A stretch of DNA of 64,000 nucleotides, taken from contig VXAA01004213.1 of assembly GCA_013399115.1 (NCBI GenBank), positions 27,485-91,484 of the forward strand, in the 5' to 3' direction. The stretch is from Anseranas semipalmata (taxonomy: Eukaryota > Chordata > Aves > Anseriformes > Anseranatidae). Below are positions 1-11,216 of this stretch, in pieces (the stretch's first letter is position 1; the number at the start of each line of letters is the position of its first letter). The notes under the pieces are model-generated. The model was not told the origin of the DNA and searched no databases. It saw nothing but the letters and a program-made list of their open reading frames with translations. The position numbers and the translations under genes were made by a program.

Positions 1-1129
1 AGAAGAAAATAGAGTTTATGAAAGGAATGACTTCAGATTTTTGGTAGTTTCTCATTTAATGAAAGAACTTGGAAAATGTAGTGATCACAAAATCAGAAAA
101 TTAGAGTTGGAGAAAGACTAATAGTTCTTGTGAAAAGCTCCCAACCAAGATCTGGAACCGATTACTTGATGCTCAGTGTAGACATCCTGGGGAGATAATT
201 TGCACTGCCTTACATAAGTGACTGTAAGTGTAACTGACTGTTTTAGAAGTCTTGTGAAGCCTAGAAACTCCCCATGATTTCTGGGTACAAACTGTGCTTA
301 GAAGAAGTTAGTGTTAGCAGTCTATAAGCCCTTTCCACAGTTTATTTGCTTTCTTACGAAGAATTATCATTTACAAGCACCAACTCAAATGTCTGATAAT
401 TACTAAGAAAAACTACACAGATGGAAGTATGTGGTGCAGCTTACCCCATTTTATACATTACATGGAACAGACTGCCTGTCTAATAACTTCCTACAGAAAA
501 CCTGTAGCAATATGTAATGATATGCAAAATTATTCACAAGCCAACTCTGACAGAGGCCTATGAGACCTCTTTGGTCCTCAAAGGTGGGTAGGAGTGAGTA
601 AGATGTGGAAGGGCTAGACCAGTCAAGTACTATCTAGACTTAGATGTCTCCTCAGACAGCCTGTTCTGGTTCTGAGCCTTCAGGAATGATGGCTTCTTCA
701 GGAATTATGGTTCCTTCAGGAACTCCGCTCAGTGATCAAACTTCTAGTGAGAGGGCAAAGACGAATTTGATTTCTCCCTTTGTCAGGTTATATAGCATTC
801 TTCCTTGCATGCAGTCTTGTAAAATATCCACAAAAAAAATCTGCTATAATAGAAAATAACAGATCTGGAAATACTACTGCATGGGAGTATATGAGAAAGT
901 ATATCTCCAGCATATATATATGCAAAGTCAGATCTAGTTATAATGCAGATAGCATTCCATGAAGCTGCAGAGACTTCTCTCTGTCAAATGGTTGGGAATA
1001 CTCATACCACATCAACTGACTAATGCAGGAATAAAAGCTTCCTGGACTCTCTGGTAAATACAAACATATCTTTCATTCAATAATCCAAGGTAGCAAGGCA
1101 GTCCTGCTTGCACTACATAATCAGTTGTG
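1..1129. other. Unique AT-rich non-coding sequence
   Basis: I see no coding region longer than about 70 codons, no recognisable repeat and no RNA gene here. It lies downstream of the candidate minus-strand gene end and is most simply intergenic. Confidence 0.6.
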
Positions 1130-1913
1130 TTTTTTTTTTTTTTTTACACCAAAAGCTGGCATTTTTTATTTTTTATTTTCTTTGTAAAAAATGAAAAAGC
1201 ATAGGGTACATTATAAATAATGCCCCAAGATTTACAGGAGAAAAACAAGAACAACAAAACCAAAAAGAGGTAAACAAGAACAACAAAACCAAAAAGAGGA
1301 AAAAAGAAAAGAAAAGAAAAGAAAAGAAAAGAAAAGAAAAGAAAAGAAAAGAAAAGAAAAGAAAAGAAAAGAAAAGAAAAGAAAAGAAAAGAAAAGAAAA
1401 GAAAAGAAAAGAAAAGAAAAGAAAAGAAAAGAAAAGAAAAGAAAAGAAAAGAAAAGAAAAGAAAAGAAAAGAAAAGAAAACGGAACATAACACCCTATGG
1501 TTATAAAATCCTTCTATCCAAAAGAATCTCATAGCATTGTGCCAAAGGCAGTATTTTCTCATCAGGTGAAAAAGGTGGGGGTGAAATGTGGCTGATGCTC
1601 TTCTGGTACCTATGCACAGCAGTTTCTTCTGCATCTTTTACTGCAGGAAGAAACAGAAGCCATTTTAAAAATGAAGGTGAAGAATAAATGAAGATGATAT
1701 ACAGCAGTTTCCCAAGATTTAATTCGGCAAGCACCTTTCACAAGGATGTGCTTCTAATGTTGCTGAAAATGTAAGGGAGAAGTGTAAGAAAGAAGGAAAA
1801 ACAGAACTGACAACAACAGGACCCCAAGTAAACCATAGCTTTTGAAGGAGCTCAGGTGATTTTGGCTTGTTTAGTTGAAACAGAGGCACTTCAAAGATCA
1901 CAGTTTTCCCTAG
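1130..1913 (-). other. Candidate 3' untranslated region of a minus-strand gene
   Basis: Read on the minus strand, this stretch follows the TAG stop at 1914-1916. It runs to two overlapping AATAAA-type polyadenylation signals (TTTATT on the plus strand at 1165-1170 and 1172-1177). A run of 16 A on the minus strand (1145-1130) follows about 20 nt after them. The (GAAAA)n microsatellite lies inside it. That the stretch is a UTR is inferred only from the coding-looking exon above it. The A run could be a genomic tract next to a cleavage site or the tail of a retrocopy. Confidence 0.3.
1300..1480. repeat. (GAAAA)n pentanucleotide microsatellite
   Basis: About 36 nearly perfect GAAAA units. The minus-strand open frames across it (Phe-Leu-Phe-Ser type peptides) are artefacts of the repeat. 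A 29-bp tandem duplication (1242-1270 and 1271-1299, differing at the first base) directly adjoins the left edge. Confidence 0.97.
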
Positions 1914-2091
1914 CTACTTTGTGGGGGTTGAAAGTGAAGCTGAATCAAAGTCAGGGATTTCCAAGTGCTCCAAATCATTTCCTGCAAGCTCTAGAATTTC
2001 CTTGGAGATTTTATTTTGAACTGCTGGATCCTGTTTGGCTGACAAGGCTTGACAAGCTGACAACCCAGGTGCAATTGGATCTGTGGAAATA
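1914..2091 (-). CDS. Candidate terminal coding exon of an unidentified gene
   Basis: On the minus strand an acceptor of the form CTAAT...ACAATCAG precedes T at 2091. A 59-codon open frame follows, ending in TAG at 1916-1914. The C-terminal peptide is rich in D, E, L, P and S, includes the run EILELAGNDLEHLEIPDFD and ends STPTK. GC content is visibly higher than in the flanks and codon choice looks like ordinary vertebrate coding sequence. The exon at 2748-2832 ends with two bases (AG) that join the first T here to make a Ser codon, so the frame carries across. A second acceptor 11 bases downstream (TTTCCACAG) would give a different, shorter C-terminus. I do not recognise the protein. It may instead be a pseudogene exon or a chance open frame. 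The host-gene reading is inference; the frame and splice motifs are seen. Confidence 0.4.
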
Positions 2092-2747
2092 CTGATTGTA
2101 GTCATTAGGGAAATAGTTCTTGGAATGGTGTAGTGGCAAAACTTTGCACGTGGGATGACAGAAATGTAAAAGAATAAAGAGACAGTGTGACTTCAGTACA
2201 GTGTGATATAAAACATTACACAAGCAGTGACTTTTAAAACGTCTGCCATTGGAAGTAATGGATTTTATTTGCTTTTAAGCCTTGTTGCAGAGGACAGGAA
2301 TCAATAACCCTCCTCTCCATTAAATCAAGACTGTTTCTACTCTCTGGTATTCTTTTCAGTATTGCACATAATTTTATTACTCCATGCTTTTCTCACAGGC
2401 TTCAGTAATTGACTGGCAAAGCTACAGCATTTAGGAAAGTTTTTTGCACTTGGCATCAAGAGACACAGAGTTCCTAAGCTCATTTCATTTGTGACTCTTG
2501 AAAGCTTGCAGTCAAGTCATGTCTTTTCAGCATGAAGCTCCAAGGAATTGCACAGATAAAGCTTGAAGAGCAGAGGAAAGCTAAAAGAGAGATAGAAAAA
2601 GCAAGGGGGACTAGAAGGAGATACAAGCAACACAGAAGCAACACAGAAGCAACAGACAGCATAAGCTTCAAAAGAGAAGACATGGAATCTCATGGTACAC
2701 AGAAAAAAATTAAAAAAGAAAACAAAAGGTAACATTTTGGTGCTCAC

Positions 2748-2832
2748 CTAACCTTCATAAGACAGTCTAAAGAGGCACTGAAAAGAGTTTTTAAAGCTAT
2801 GTCTGCCTCTGAGATTTCATCCTGTGCAAAAG
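2748..2832 (-). CDS. Candidate penultimate coding exon of the same unidentified gene
   Basis: An 85-bp minus-strand segment bounded by a pyrimidine-rich acceptor (TTATTCATCTCAATCTACAG before 2832) and a strong donor (TTAG|GTGAGC, with GT at 2747-2746). Only one of the three frames is open: two leading bases, 27 codons, two trailing bases. The peptide reads FAQDEISEADIALKTLFSAS and then LDCLMKV, a plausible amphipathic helix. It joins the terminal exon in frame across a 656-bp intron. The upstream exon must end with one spare base. The exon candidate at 9997-10196 ends with two, so at least one more exon would be needed between them. The protein family is not recognised. Confidence 0.38.
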
Positions 2833-5239
2833 CTGTAGATTGAGATGAATAATAAGATTTTCAGTTCAGGACCAAGACTCTGTCTATCAACCAGCTTAAA
2901 AATAAATAAATAAATAAATAAATAAAGACAGCAACAAAACCAAACGAAAATGATAAAGAAATCTTAACAATCCTACGTTTACCATTGATTCAGTTAAATA
3001 CGTAATTAGCTTTTTTCTTTAACGTTTCAGGCAGCTTCACTTGTCTGATTGTGCCTGTTTTGATGTCAGATACTCAGCTCTCTTTAACAAAAGCATCCCC
3101 AGGACACCTATCCTTTACCCAGAGTATACCCAGGATACCTGTCCTTTGGAACATTTAGCCTATACAGAGTATCCTCCTTTCTGCTGCAGAAAATGAAACT
3201 TGCTGCTTTCTGCATGTTGCCATAATATGTTCTGATCAGTAGAATTCATATGTCATTTTCATTTTCTGCAGTAGCAGGGCACAGTAAGGTATACAGCTGG
3301 TGCCAGGAAACCAGTTTCCCATTACTGTTCTCTGATGGGAGCTTGTTAGTGACACTGCACACTCTTCAACTGAGCCACTGAATTACAATGTGCATGTAGA
3401 ACTCAATTCTTCTCCCAGTGCCGTCAATAACAAAACACCCATGGACTGTACAGAAACCGAATGTAAAACAATTTGGCAATATCAGGACCTTGCCTTTTTA
3501 AATTTCATTTTTCTCTTTCCAAATCACCTATATAATGCAAAAGAAAAATAATAGACAAAAACTGGACTAGAGGTATTTGAAGGAAGTAGTATAATGCTTC
3601 TTATGGGACAAGAATGGCTAAGCGAAGGTTCAGATGAGGTTATGGTCAAGGGCTAAGACCATTAAGGTTGCCATGATATAGCTCTTCAAATGTGCTTTGA
3701 GCCAGACTGCCCCTCTGACATCACGAGTCAAGAGTAGCCCCATCAATAAATACACTCTCCCAGAGCATTTTCAAGCAAAATAGGAAAGAAATTAAGGGAA
3801 GAAAAAAAGGAAGGCAAGAAACCAAGCAGTGAATTGGAGTTAAAGGAACTACTTCTAAGAAATCTCATAAATGGTAGATAAGGATTGATTTCTTGTTCTA
3901 TTTCCCTTAAATGGATCTGAGCTACAAAAAATGCCCTTCATTTTGCTCTTTACCCTGCCTTGTACTTAGCACTGCGAAGGTCTTTCCAGCGCATGTTACA
4001 CCTCAGCAGTGTTAAAATGTCTACAACAACGTGACTATTTCTTCGTTTAAATAGAAGTCCATTTCTTAGCACATGAACAGATACTCATTCTGCTGTAAGG
4101 AGACGTGAAAACCAGTACTGGCAGAAAACAATTAAGATTGTTATCACAGGATAGTCAAGCCTGCACTTTTGAGTATGTCTCACCAGTTTACAGATGCTTT
4201 CAATCCAGGTCTTGCTATAATGCACAAGAATGTGATTCTTAAAAAGCTATGGAAAATTAAAATAATATCTAAAAAGGCAACACAAGTAGGTCATTTGCAG
4301 AATAAAAAACTTAAAGGAGAAGGACCAAAGATTTCTTATACCATCCTGAAATGAATAAATACTTCAAAGAACATATTAAAGCCTCTTGAAACTACAGACT
4401 ACGTCAAATAAAAGTAGTATTGGTAGTGCAGAAAATTTTATCTCCTTGGAACAAACATGGTACAGATTATGTGACGTGTGTGTGTGTGGGGAAATAAAGA
4501 AGCTTCTTCTGCAGTATTATTCTCATTTCCCTGAGGCAGTCTTACTTGAAAGTGCCTCATTGAAACAGATATTAACATATACCAAATTTATCATGCCAAA
4601 ATCATATAAAAAGGCAACATGCCAACCATGCTGGACTTCTGAACAGAAACCATACTTCATAAAACATAAATTCATGTAATTTGCAGATAAGTAGAAGTTT
4701 AAGCACATCAGTGCTAGCATTCATAATGCTTGGTCTGGCAGGTAGACAGAAACCGCAGTCAGACAGAATTTGCTAATAAGTCTGTGGACTAAGGCTGTGA
4801 TTACTTTTTAATGCTGACATTAAGAAACAGCATCATTGAACTAAGAACTGTTAGCTGTCAACACATTGTTCCACAGAGCTAAAAAGAGTGGTTTCACTGT
4901 TAGAAATCTGATGTTAGAATCACTGTGGATTTGCAGATAGAAACATAAGGCAAGACAGAACATTAATCCGATTTGGGATTGAAGGATCTACCTTCACTTC
5001 ATGAAAATAATGCCATTATGGCTACAAGCAGAAGAAAATTCACACAGTATAGTCCTGCAGTCAAATGACAATTTTACCACATAAGCACAATGTGTGGGGA
5101 TATAGGCTGCAACTTCCCAAATACTAAATGGGAGAAAAGAGTCAGACATTCTCAAGCAACGGCTTCAGCAATTTGAGACACCTCAAACTCCACATTATGT
5201 ACAAAATGAGAGTAACAGACTTCTTACTGCTTCACAACA
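2833..5239. other. Unique AT-rich non-coding sequence (possible intron)
   Basis: A short (AAAT)n run lies at 2899-2926. A 20-bp imperfect direct repeat sits 31 bp apart (3097-3116 and 3128-3147). A 97-codon plus-strand open frame at 4386-4679 has no splice or promoter context that would make it convincing. Nothing else is seen. Confidence 0.5.
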
Positions 5240-5462
5240 GTGCTGCAGCCTCAGCAAAGATCTTAGATGTGGATCTTAGAATCAAAGAAATATTCTTATC
5301 AGAAGGGACCCTCATACATAGTCATTTCATCACAAGAGGCAACCAGGTTCATCTGGCAAGATTCACCCCTGGTCAATCTGCACTGGTTGACCCAAACACT
5401 ACTTTATTTCACAAACACCTTTTTCTCCTTCATGTGCTTAGAAACGGCTTTCAAGAGGCAAA
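5240..5462 (-). mobile_element. Decayed CR1 LINE fragment, reverse transcriptase region
   Basis: Read on the minus strand, blocks at 5459-5420 and 5382-5322 match the CR1 RT coding region, between the segment that follows the PVSL motif and motif A. In the window's own intact CR1 (33214-34762) the corresponding part lies near 33520-33560. The match is about two in three bases with indels, so this is an old copy with the frame destroyed. The 3' end is absent. Overlapping plus-strand open frames are shadows. Confidence 0.5.
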
Positions 5463-7742
5463 ATCTTCCTCCATGCACAAAATTTTGTAGTGATTATAAC
5501 ACATTATGCTTTTAAAATCCAGTTGGTATTAAGAATGGAAGATATAGAAATGCAAAGATTATTTTAATGCAAATAGACTGAATCAATATTCCTCTTCTCA
5601 GAATAAGGCAATTTTCAAGGCAGCAGCTTTAGTTGTGTAGTCCTCAAGACAGTGAGAAATGGGAAGTAATTCAAGAAGCTACAAAAAAAATCTCATCCAT
5701 TTTTTCTCCCTTCTTATTTCTTTTTCTGAATATTCTATCCTGCTGAAGAGAACAGGTATGTTCTTTGGACCAGTGAAGCTGGGGACAAGAGGTATAGGTC
5801 CAAAGCAAGATCTCAATCTTGAAGGAAGATTGAGTGATGGAAAAATACATTTTTTGTGTGCTGGCACAGGGATTGAGAGAAACCCTTGTTGGCACACAGA
5901 GCCCAGCCACAGCTGGGTTTTCTTACCAAGGCTTCACAGAGTTCTCTAGGCACTCTGGAAAATGGGGTGAGAAATTGGGCACTAAGTTTAATTTGGTTGG
6001 AGCCAGTGTCAGATTTTTTAACAGTTTGCTGAAGGGAGAGGGACTGCAGAGTAAGTGTGACACTTTTTGTTGGTGGAAGATAGTGGGACTGCATGAGTGT
6101 GTGTGTGCATATATGTAAACATGACATGGGGCAAATACCCACAAAACATGAGGGCCTGGTATAGGACAGCAAAACACATGTAATTTGAAAGCCACTCATG
6201 TAATACATTATTTTTAGATTTACAGATGTAAAGCTAGCAAAAAATAACACAGTTTGTGAGTTTAAAACTTGAGAGTGCTTTTATCTGGGTTTGCATGCAC
6301 TAAAATTTTGACTCTCTGCCACCTCTTTAGTAACTGAGTGGGTCAAATTCCACAAAAAAAAATCTTGATGTATCATAGTTTTAAATAATCATTTAAACCT
6401 TTCTGACAACTTTGCATTGACAGATCCAAGCCACAGAGTGCAAGCTGCCATGGAGCTATCACAGCCTTTGCCAGGAGGAGGTAGGGAGATGCTGCCTCCC
6501 TCAGATGGGGTTGCATGTTCCTGGCCTCCCTGTACACTTCCTTACAGCTTCCTGATCACCTTGAGAGGCAGTGATGAGTGACATTGGCCCACTCTGGCCT
6601 CCCCTGTGCCGAAACAGGCTGTGATTTTCAGTCTGACTTTAGCATGCTCCATTGAATTTCAGTAAACAAGTTTGTTTATGAGCCTGGCAAATGTTGAGAA
6701 CAGTTTAAAACCATGCTCAAAGAAATTTATTCCCAGTCAGTCTATCATATGCCAGGGAGTCCCATATATTGCTCCCATTCACAAGTCCCAAGTCTCCATT
6801 TGATTCTTATCTCTTGAGGCCATTTATCTCAGAAGTACACTCCTCTGTAACCTGGGCTATTTTGCAGAGAAAACGATAAAAAAAAAAAAAAGGTTTGTCA
6901 ATGTTTTTTATTCTCCTAATGTTCCTTTCAGTTATGAATTGCTCTTTCCCTCTTTCTATGTTGTTGTTATCCAGCCATGTAGCTGGTAGTCCAGTTTCTC
7001 CCTGTAACCTTTCCCCTTCTGGCTTTATCATTTTCCCTTAGGACTCTTGGTCTTCTTTCTGTTGTTTACTGCTCTCCTGCATTGCTCTTCTACCCACAAC
7101 ATCCTCTGTTTGTAAAAGATTTGACATTGCTCTACATATGCTCATGTACACATGGGACTTCATATGATTGCTGGACTGAGCAACTCGGATATGCTCTGTA
7201 GATATGCTCCAGATCAAATCCTTTTAAAATATACTGATCTCACATACGCTGTCTACAACAACAACAACAAAAAAGGGATGTCAGAATAGCAGCAGGAGCA
7301 ATGCCAAATAAAGGTTTCTGCATCTCAATCACTTCTGAATAAATCTTAAAAAGATATGAAGTTTACATGTAGGATATTTTCAATAGTCACAGGAATATTA
7401 TTGTCACAACTCCATTGCAGCTCCCTTCAATTCATGAGTTCTATTGCTAGAATTAGTGCTGCGTGTAGAATTAATTCTGCATGAGAAAAAATAAGGGCTA
7501 ACCAAGTAGATCAATAGGTATTTTCATTTCCCCATATTTGATCTTCTCTGAAAATAAATTTTCATTAATTTATAATTTTCTATAACTGATTTTCATCTGG
7601 ATAATGCATCAGATAAGATATATCACTGTTACAAATGTGCCTCTGAATAAAGTCTGGGTGAGTTTCCAAACATCCCTTTGTCACTTAGAAATAACTTTTC
7701 TTAATAGAAACATGTCATTATCTGTACCTGGATTCAAAGTGT
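5463..7742. other. Unique non-coding sequence
   Basis: A slightly GC-richer patch lies at 6427-6640. The open frames of 60-145 codons on both strands show no splice context or recognisable domain. A pyrimidine-rich minus-strand acceptor-like site near 6880-6857 leads only to 15 codons before a stop. Confidence 0.5.
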
Positions 7743-7941
7743 TGTGGTTTAACCTGGCTGACAGATAAGTAACACAGCCACTCACTCACTCCCCCCAGGT
7801 GGGATGGGGGAGAGAATCAGAAAAGTAAAAGTGTGAGAACTCGTGGGTTGAGATAAAGACAGTTTATTAGGTAAAGCAAAAGCTGCATGTGCAAGCAAAG
7901 TAAAATAAGGAAATCATTTGCTATTTCCCATCAGCAGGCAG
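7743..7941 (-). mobile_element. Truncated avian endogenous retrovirus LTR (3' part), reverse orientation
   Basis: It begins TGTGGTTTAACC on the plus strand, the reverse complement of an LTR 3' end. It contains GTGGGTTGAGATAA, the reverse complement of the TTATCTCAACCCAC block in the LTR at 35115-35678, so the two are the same LTR type. It is cut off where the CR1 tail at 7942 begins. I do not assign it to a named ERV family. Confidence 0.7.
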
Positions 7942-8516
7942 ATCATAGAATCATAGAATCATAGAATCGGTCTTAGAATGGCTTGGGTTGGAAACAACCT
8001 TAAAGTTCATCCAGTTCCAACCCCCCCTGTCATGGGCAGGGACACCTTCTGCTAGACCAGGTTGCTCAAAGCCCCATCCAACCTGGCCTTGAACACCTCC
8101 AGGTATGAGGCATCCACAACTTCTCTGGGCAACCTGTTCCAGTGCCTCACCACCCTCTGAGTAAAAAATTTCCTCCTAACATATACTCTAAACCTCCCTT
8201 CTTTTAGTTTGAAACCATTGCCCCTTGTCCTATCACTATCTGCCCATGTAAAAAAGTTGCTCTCCATCTGTTTTACAAGCCCCCTTTAAGTATTGAAAAG
8301 CTTCAAGTACTGAAAGGTCTCCCCAGAGCTCTCTCTTCTCCAGATTGAACATCCCCAGCTCTCTCAGCCTGTCTTCATAGGAGAGGTGCTCCAGCCCTCT
8401 GATCATCTTTTTGGCCCTCCTCTGGACCCACTCTAACAGGTCCACATCTTTCTTGTGCTAGGGAACCGAGACCTGGATGCAGTACTCCAAGTGGGGTCTC
8501 ACAAGGGCAGAGTAAC
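7942..8516 (-). mobile_element. CR1 LINE, 5'-truncated 3' end, reverse orientation
   Basis: It starts with three ATCATAGA-type units, the reverse complement of the ATTCTATG CR1 tail. It then reads back through the 3' UTR and the last ~190 codons of the CR1 ORF2 C-terminal region. Two minus-strand open frames (8052-8267 and 8236-8445) encode fragments such as RLRELGMFNLEKRELWGDLS and [17 protein letters not shown], which overlap in different frames, so a frameshift has broken the ORF. The RT domain is absent. The left end abuts the LTR fragment. Confidence 0.93.
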
Positions 8517-9996
8517 TAAGATAAACTAAGTGCAATAAGAGTTGCATGCAATTTCCATATAAGTAGGTGGTATGACTGTAGGAATATAGCTTGGAAACAA
8601 TGCTGTTATCTTTACTTTGCAAACTGTAGATCTACCATGTAGGCTGGAAACTTGCCCTTACTAATGAGAACCAAAAGGAGGAAAATAGGCTCTGAAGCAG
8701 AGGTAATCATGTGAGTGTTACTAAACCATATTGGTGGCACAGAGAAGATGGTCTAGCTGAACTGTAGGAAGGCTTTTATGTTTATTACAAAAAGGCAACA
8801 AACACCCTAGCTAGCTGTTTACATGTGTTTGACCCATCTGTTAAATGGAAATGTCTCTTCTGAAATCAGTAAATACTGATTTATACAATGAGACAAAGGT
8901 ACTGCTTCATTCCATCAGAAGCAGTAATGTCTGCAGGTCCAGCGAATTAAATCTAAATTCTTACCAGCATTTCTTACATGACGTCAAAAATAACCAAGAC
9001 ATTAACTAAGTAAAGTAAGCCCCAAGCATCAGTTAGTGATAAGGGAACAAGGAAGAAAGAAGGCTTCTGAAGAATTTCCAAGTATTGTGGTTTACAGATG
9101 GAGCACAAAAGAGACTGCAATATAATAGGGAGGAAAATCCCTACACATTTAAAGAATTATTTGAGCTGTGTAATGCTGTGGCTGGAGACAGACTTTTGTC
9201 TTGATAAAGGCAATTCTTGATAAATCAAGATAATCAGCCTGCGCTCTGAATGCACACTGTGTGAATTAGAATATTAACAAACAACAAATGTTGCTGGAGG
9301 CACTGTCAATTTACTAAAATCCTGACAAAAATAAAGTTCTTGTGAGGAATAAACTTGACTTGATTGGAAGCTATCAAAGGTGAGGAAAGGGAGTGGCAAT
9401 TATCAGTTTCAACTGAAAATTCTGCAGCAAAAGCAAAGATCAACTAAGTTTATACAGAAGTAAAGGTATTACAGGCAAGCCAGAATCAAAATCAGATATA
9501 AAGACCAGCTTTGTCAACAAAACCTTAGAGGCTGTCATCGTATATACCAAAAACAGGTGTCATGGATTTAATGTAAGCAACTGTTTTGTTGTAATGCAGT
9601 TTCCTTATTGAAGTATGTTAAAAAATAAAAAGTTAAAACTTCTTTAAAGATCCATTGCCTGGGGAAAAAAAAAAAAAAAAAAAAAAAAAAGAAGGAAAGA
9701 AAAGAAAAAAAAAAAAGCATTTATTCTCTGGGACATTATATTATTCCAGGTTATTATTGTTAAATCCTTTATCAAACCATAGAAACAAAGATTCTGTAAT
9801 AGAAGGATCTGTTGTACCAGCACCAAAATCACTAGGTTAGTGCATCAGCATCAGCAATACATCACCAGGGTGAAAAGGTATATACAGAAGTTGGGCTGGC
9901 TCCAGCCTGTAATGAATTCTGCTGTCTTAATTTGGGTGGAGTAACTTGAAACAGTTAGAGCATTTTGGTTATATGTGAACACATAAAAGCTCCTAC
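8517..9996. other. Unique AT-rich non-coding sequence
   Basis: A purine-only tract (about 28 A, then GAAGG and A-rich sequence) lies at 9663-9717. Otherwise no gene or repeat is recognised. Confidence 0.55.
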
Positions 9997-10196
9997 CTTT
10001 CTGTAGGAGCTAAGCCAGCAAGGGAAAGGTACAGGTCTGATATAGCAGAAATAAGGGAAGACACAACTTCCTTCTTGGCATTTTCCTTTTTGAAACGTTT
10101 GTCATAATATGTCATAATATCTTCTTTCTGATATTTAACTGTTTTTTCATCTAAGAAGGATACTTTTTTTATTGACACAGTGCTGCTGCTGATAGA
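9997..10196 (-). CDS. Possible internal coding exon of the minus-strand gene
   Basis: A minus-strand frame of about 65 codons is open from near 10196 to a donor at 9996 (GAAAG|GTAGGA). The peptide includes IKKVSFLDEKTVKYQKEDIM and ISAISDLYLSLAGLAPTE. It would be preceded by a lysine-rich stretch written by an A13 tract (10207-10219), but a TAA lies just upstream in the current frame. Changing the A-run length by one base would open the frame to a pyrimidine-rich acceptor (TTCCCTTCCCCCTCCAAG). The supposed donor lies in one arm of a perfect 8-bp hairpin (9989-10010), which may explain its donor-like look. Homology is not recognised, so support is frame length and composition only. Confidence 0.22.
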
Positions 10197-10605
10197 TCTT
10201 TTTCCCTTTTTTTTTTTTTGGCAGTATTATTTTTTCTTGGAGGGGGAAGGGAATTATGAAATGTCTGTGATAGTTAAAGTGATCAGAGCCTTAGGGCTGC
10301 AACTTCCAAAAAAAAAAAAAAATTATAAAAAATAAGAGTAGAGAGGCATATTTTGTGTAGTGCTGCAGAATGAGCCCTTCCTCTGGAAAGTAAACTAGAG
10401 TTATATAAGATGTCTGTATCTCATTACTCTACAATAAACAAGGAAATTGATAAGTACATGCATGATCTTGAGTTTGAAACACAGGAGGTTCTCTGTGCTC
10501 CTGTTGAAAAGTAATTCTTTGCCCAGGTGATCATATATATATGACATCTATATTTACAATGTCAAAGACAGTGTTTCACAGGAAGCACTTCACAACTCAC
10601 AAAGT

Positions 10606-11088
10606 TGTAAAGTATGCGTTTATTTTGGCGCCGGGAGCGTAAGGGATATCTCCGCAAAGTTACGCTCACCTGTTGTTAGCCCACGCCTCCTTTTTTATTC
10701 TCTAAAGTATTACATATGCATTAAGTTTCACAACCTGTATACATATTCATTTTCTAACCCCGCCTAGCCCCGCTTCATATGTTAATTATCTTCTTCCTTC
10801 TTCTGTGCTTGCATAGAGCCCCTCTAGTGGTCGTCCAGGTGGTCGTCCTGATGAAGTAAGGCGTCTTCCTCAGAGTTGAACTTTTCACCTGCTCAGTGGG
10901 CGCATGCTCTTTAGGCTCCTGGATCTCATCCAGACCATAGATATGGCCTCGGCTGGTCCTCTCCTTGTTTCACCTGTTACTTATTTCCTAAGGAGGATGC
11001 TAATGCCACGCTTCAGTACCGTTAGACAAATCATGTAGAAATTTCTCATTACCCCTTACCCATTGTTTATTGTTTTTGCCTTAACTCA
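10606..11088 (-). mobile_element. Probable solo endogenous retrovirus LTR, reverse orientation
   Basis: A 483-bp block far richer in GC and CpG than its flanks. On the minus strand it runs from TGAGTTAAGG to ATACTTTACA, with an AATAAA signal reading as TTTATT at 10619-10624 on the plus strand and the run GGCGCCGGGAGCG beside it. The ends are TG...CA. Flanks are AAAGT (10601-10605) and ATAGT (11089-11093), a 4-of-5 match that could be a decayed target duplication. Overall it resembles avian ERVK-type LTRs known to me, but the family was not confirmed. No internal retroviral genes are present. Confidence 0.65.
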
Positions 11089-11149
11089 ATAGTACTGAAG
11101 AATTAGGGGTATTTAAAATGGATATAATTGCACGTTTTTCTATGCCACT

Positions 11150-11216
11150 AAGGTTGGACTAGGTGATCTTGAAGGTCTCTTCCAACCTAAAGGATTCTGT
11201 GATTCTGTGATTCTGT
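11150..11216 (+). mobile_element. CR1 LINE 3' tail only
   Basis: About 67 bp matching the final 3' UTR of CR1 (GGTTGGACTAGGTGATCTTG... TTCCAACCTAAAGG), followed by three ATTCTGTG units. It is severely 5'-truncated and lies 61 bp right of the LTR. Confidence 0.88.

Noticed and set aside
8979..8986. TGACGTCA palindrome (cAMP response element core), also at 19305-19312 and inside the CR1 at 33260
   Set aside because: An 8-bp motif is expected by chance about once in this length, and there is no promoter near any of them.
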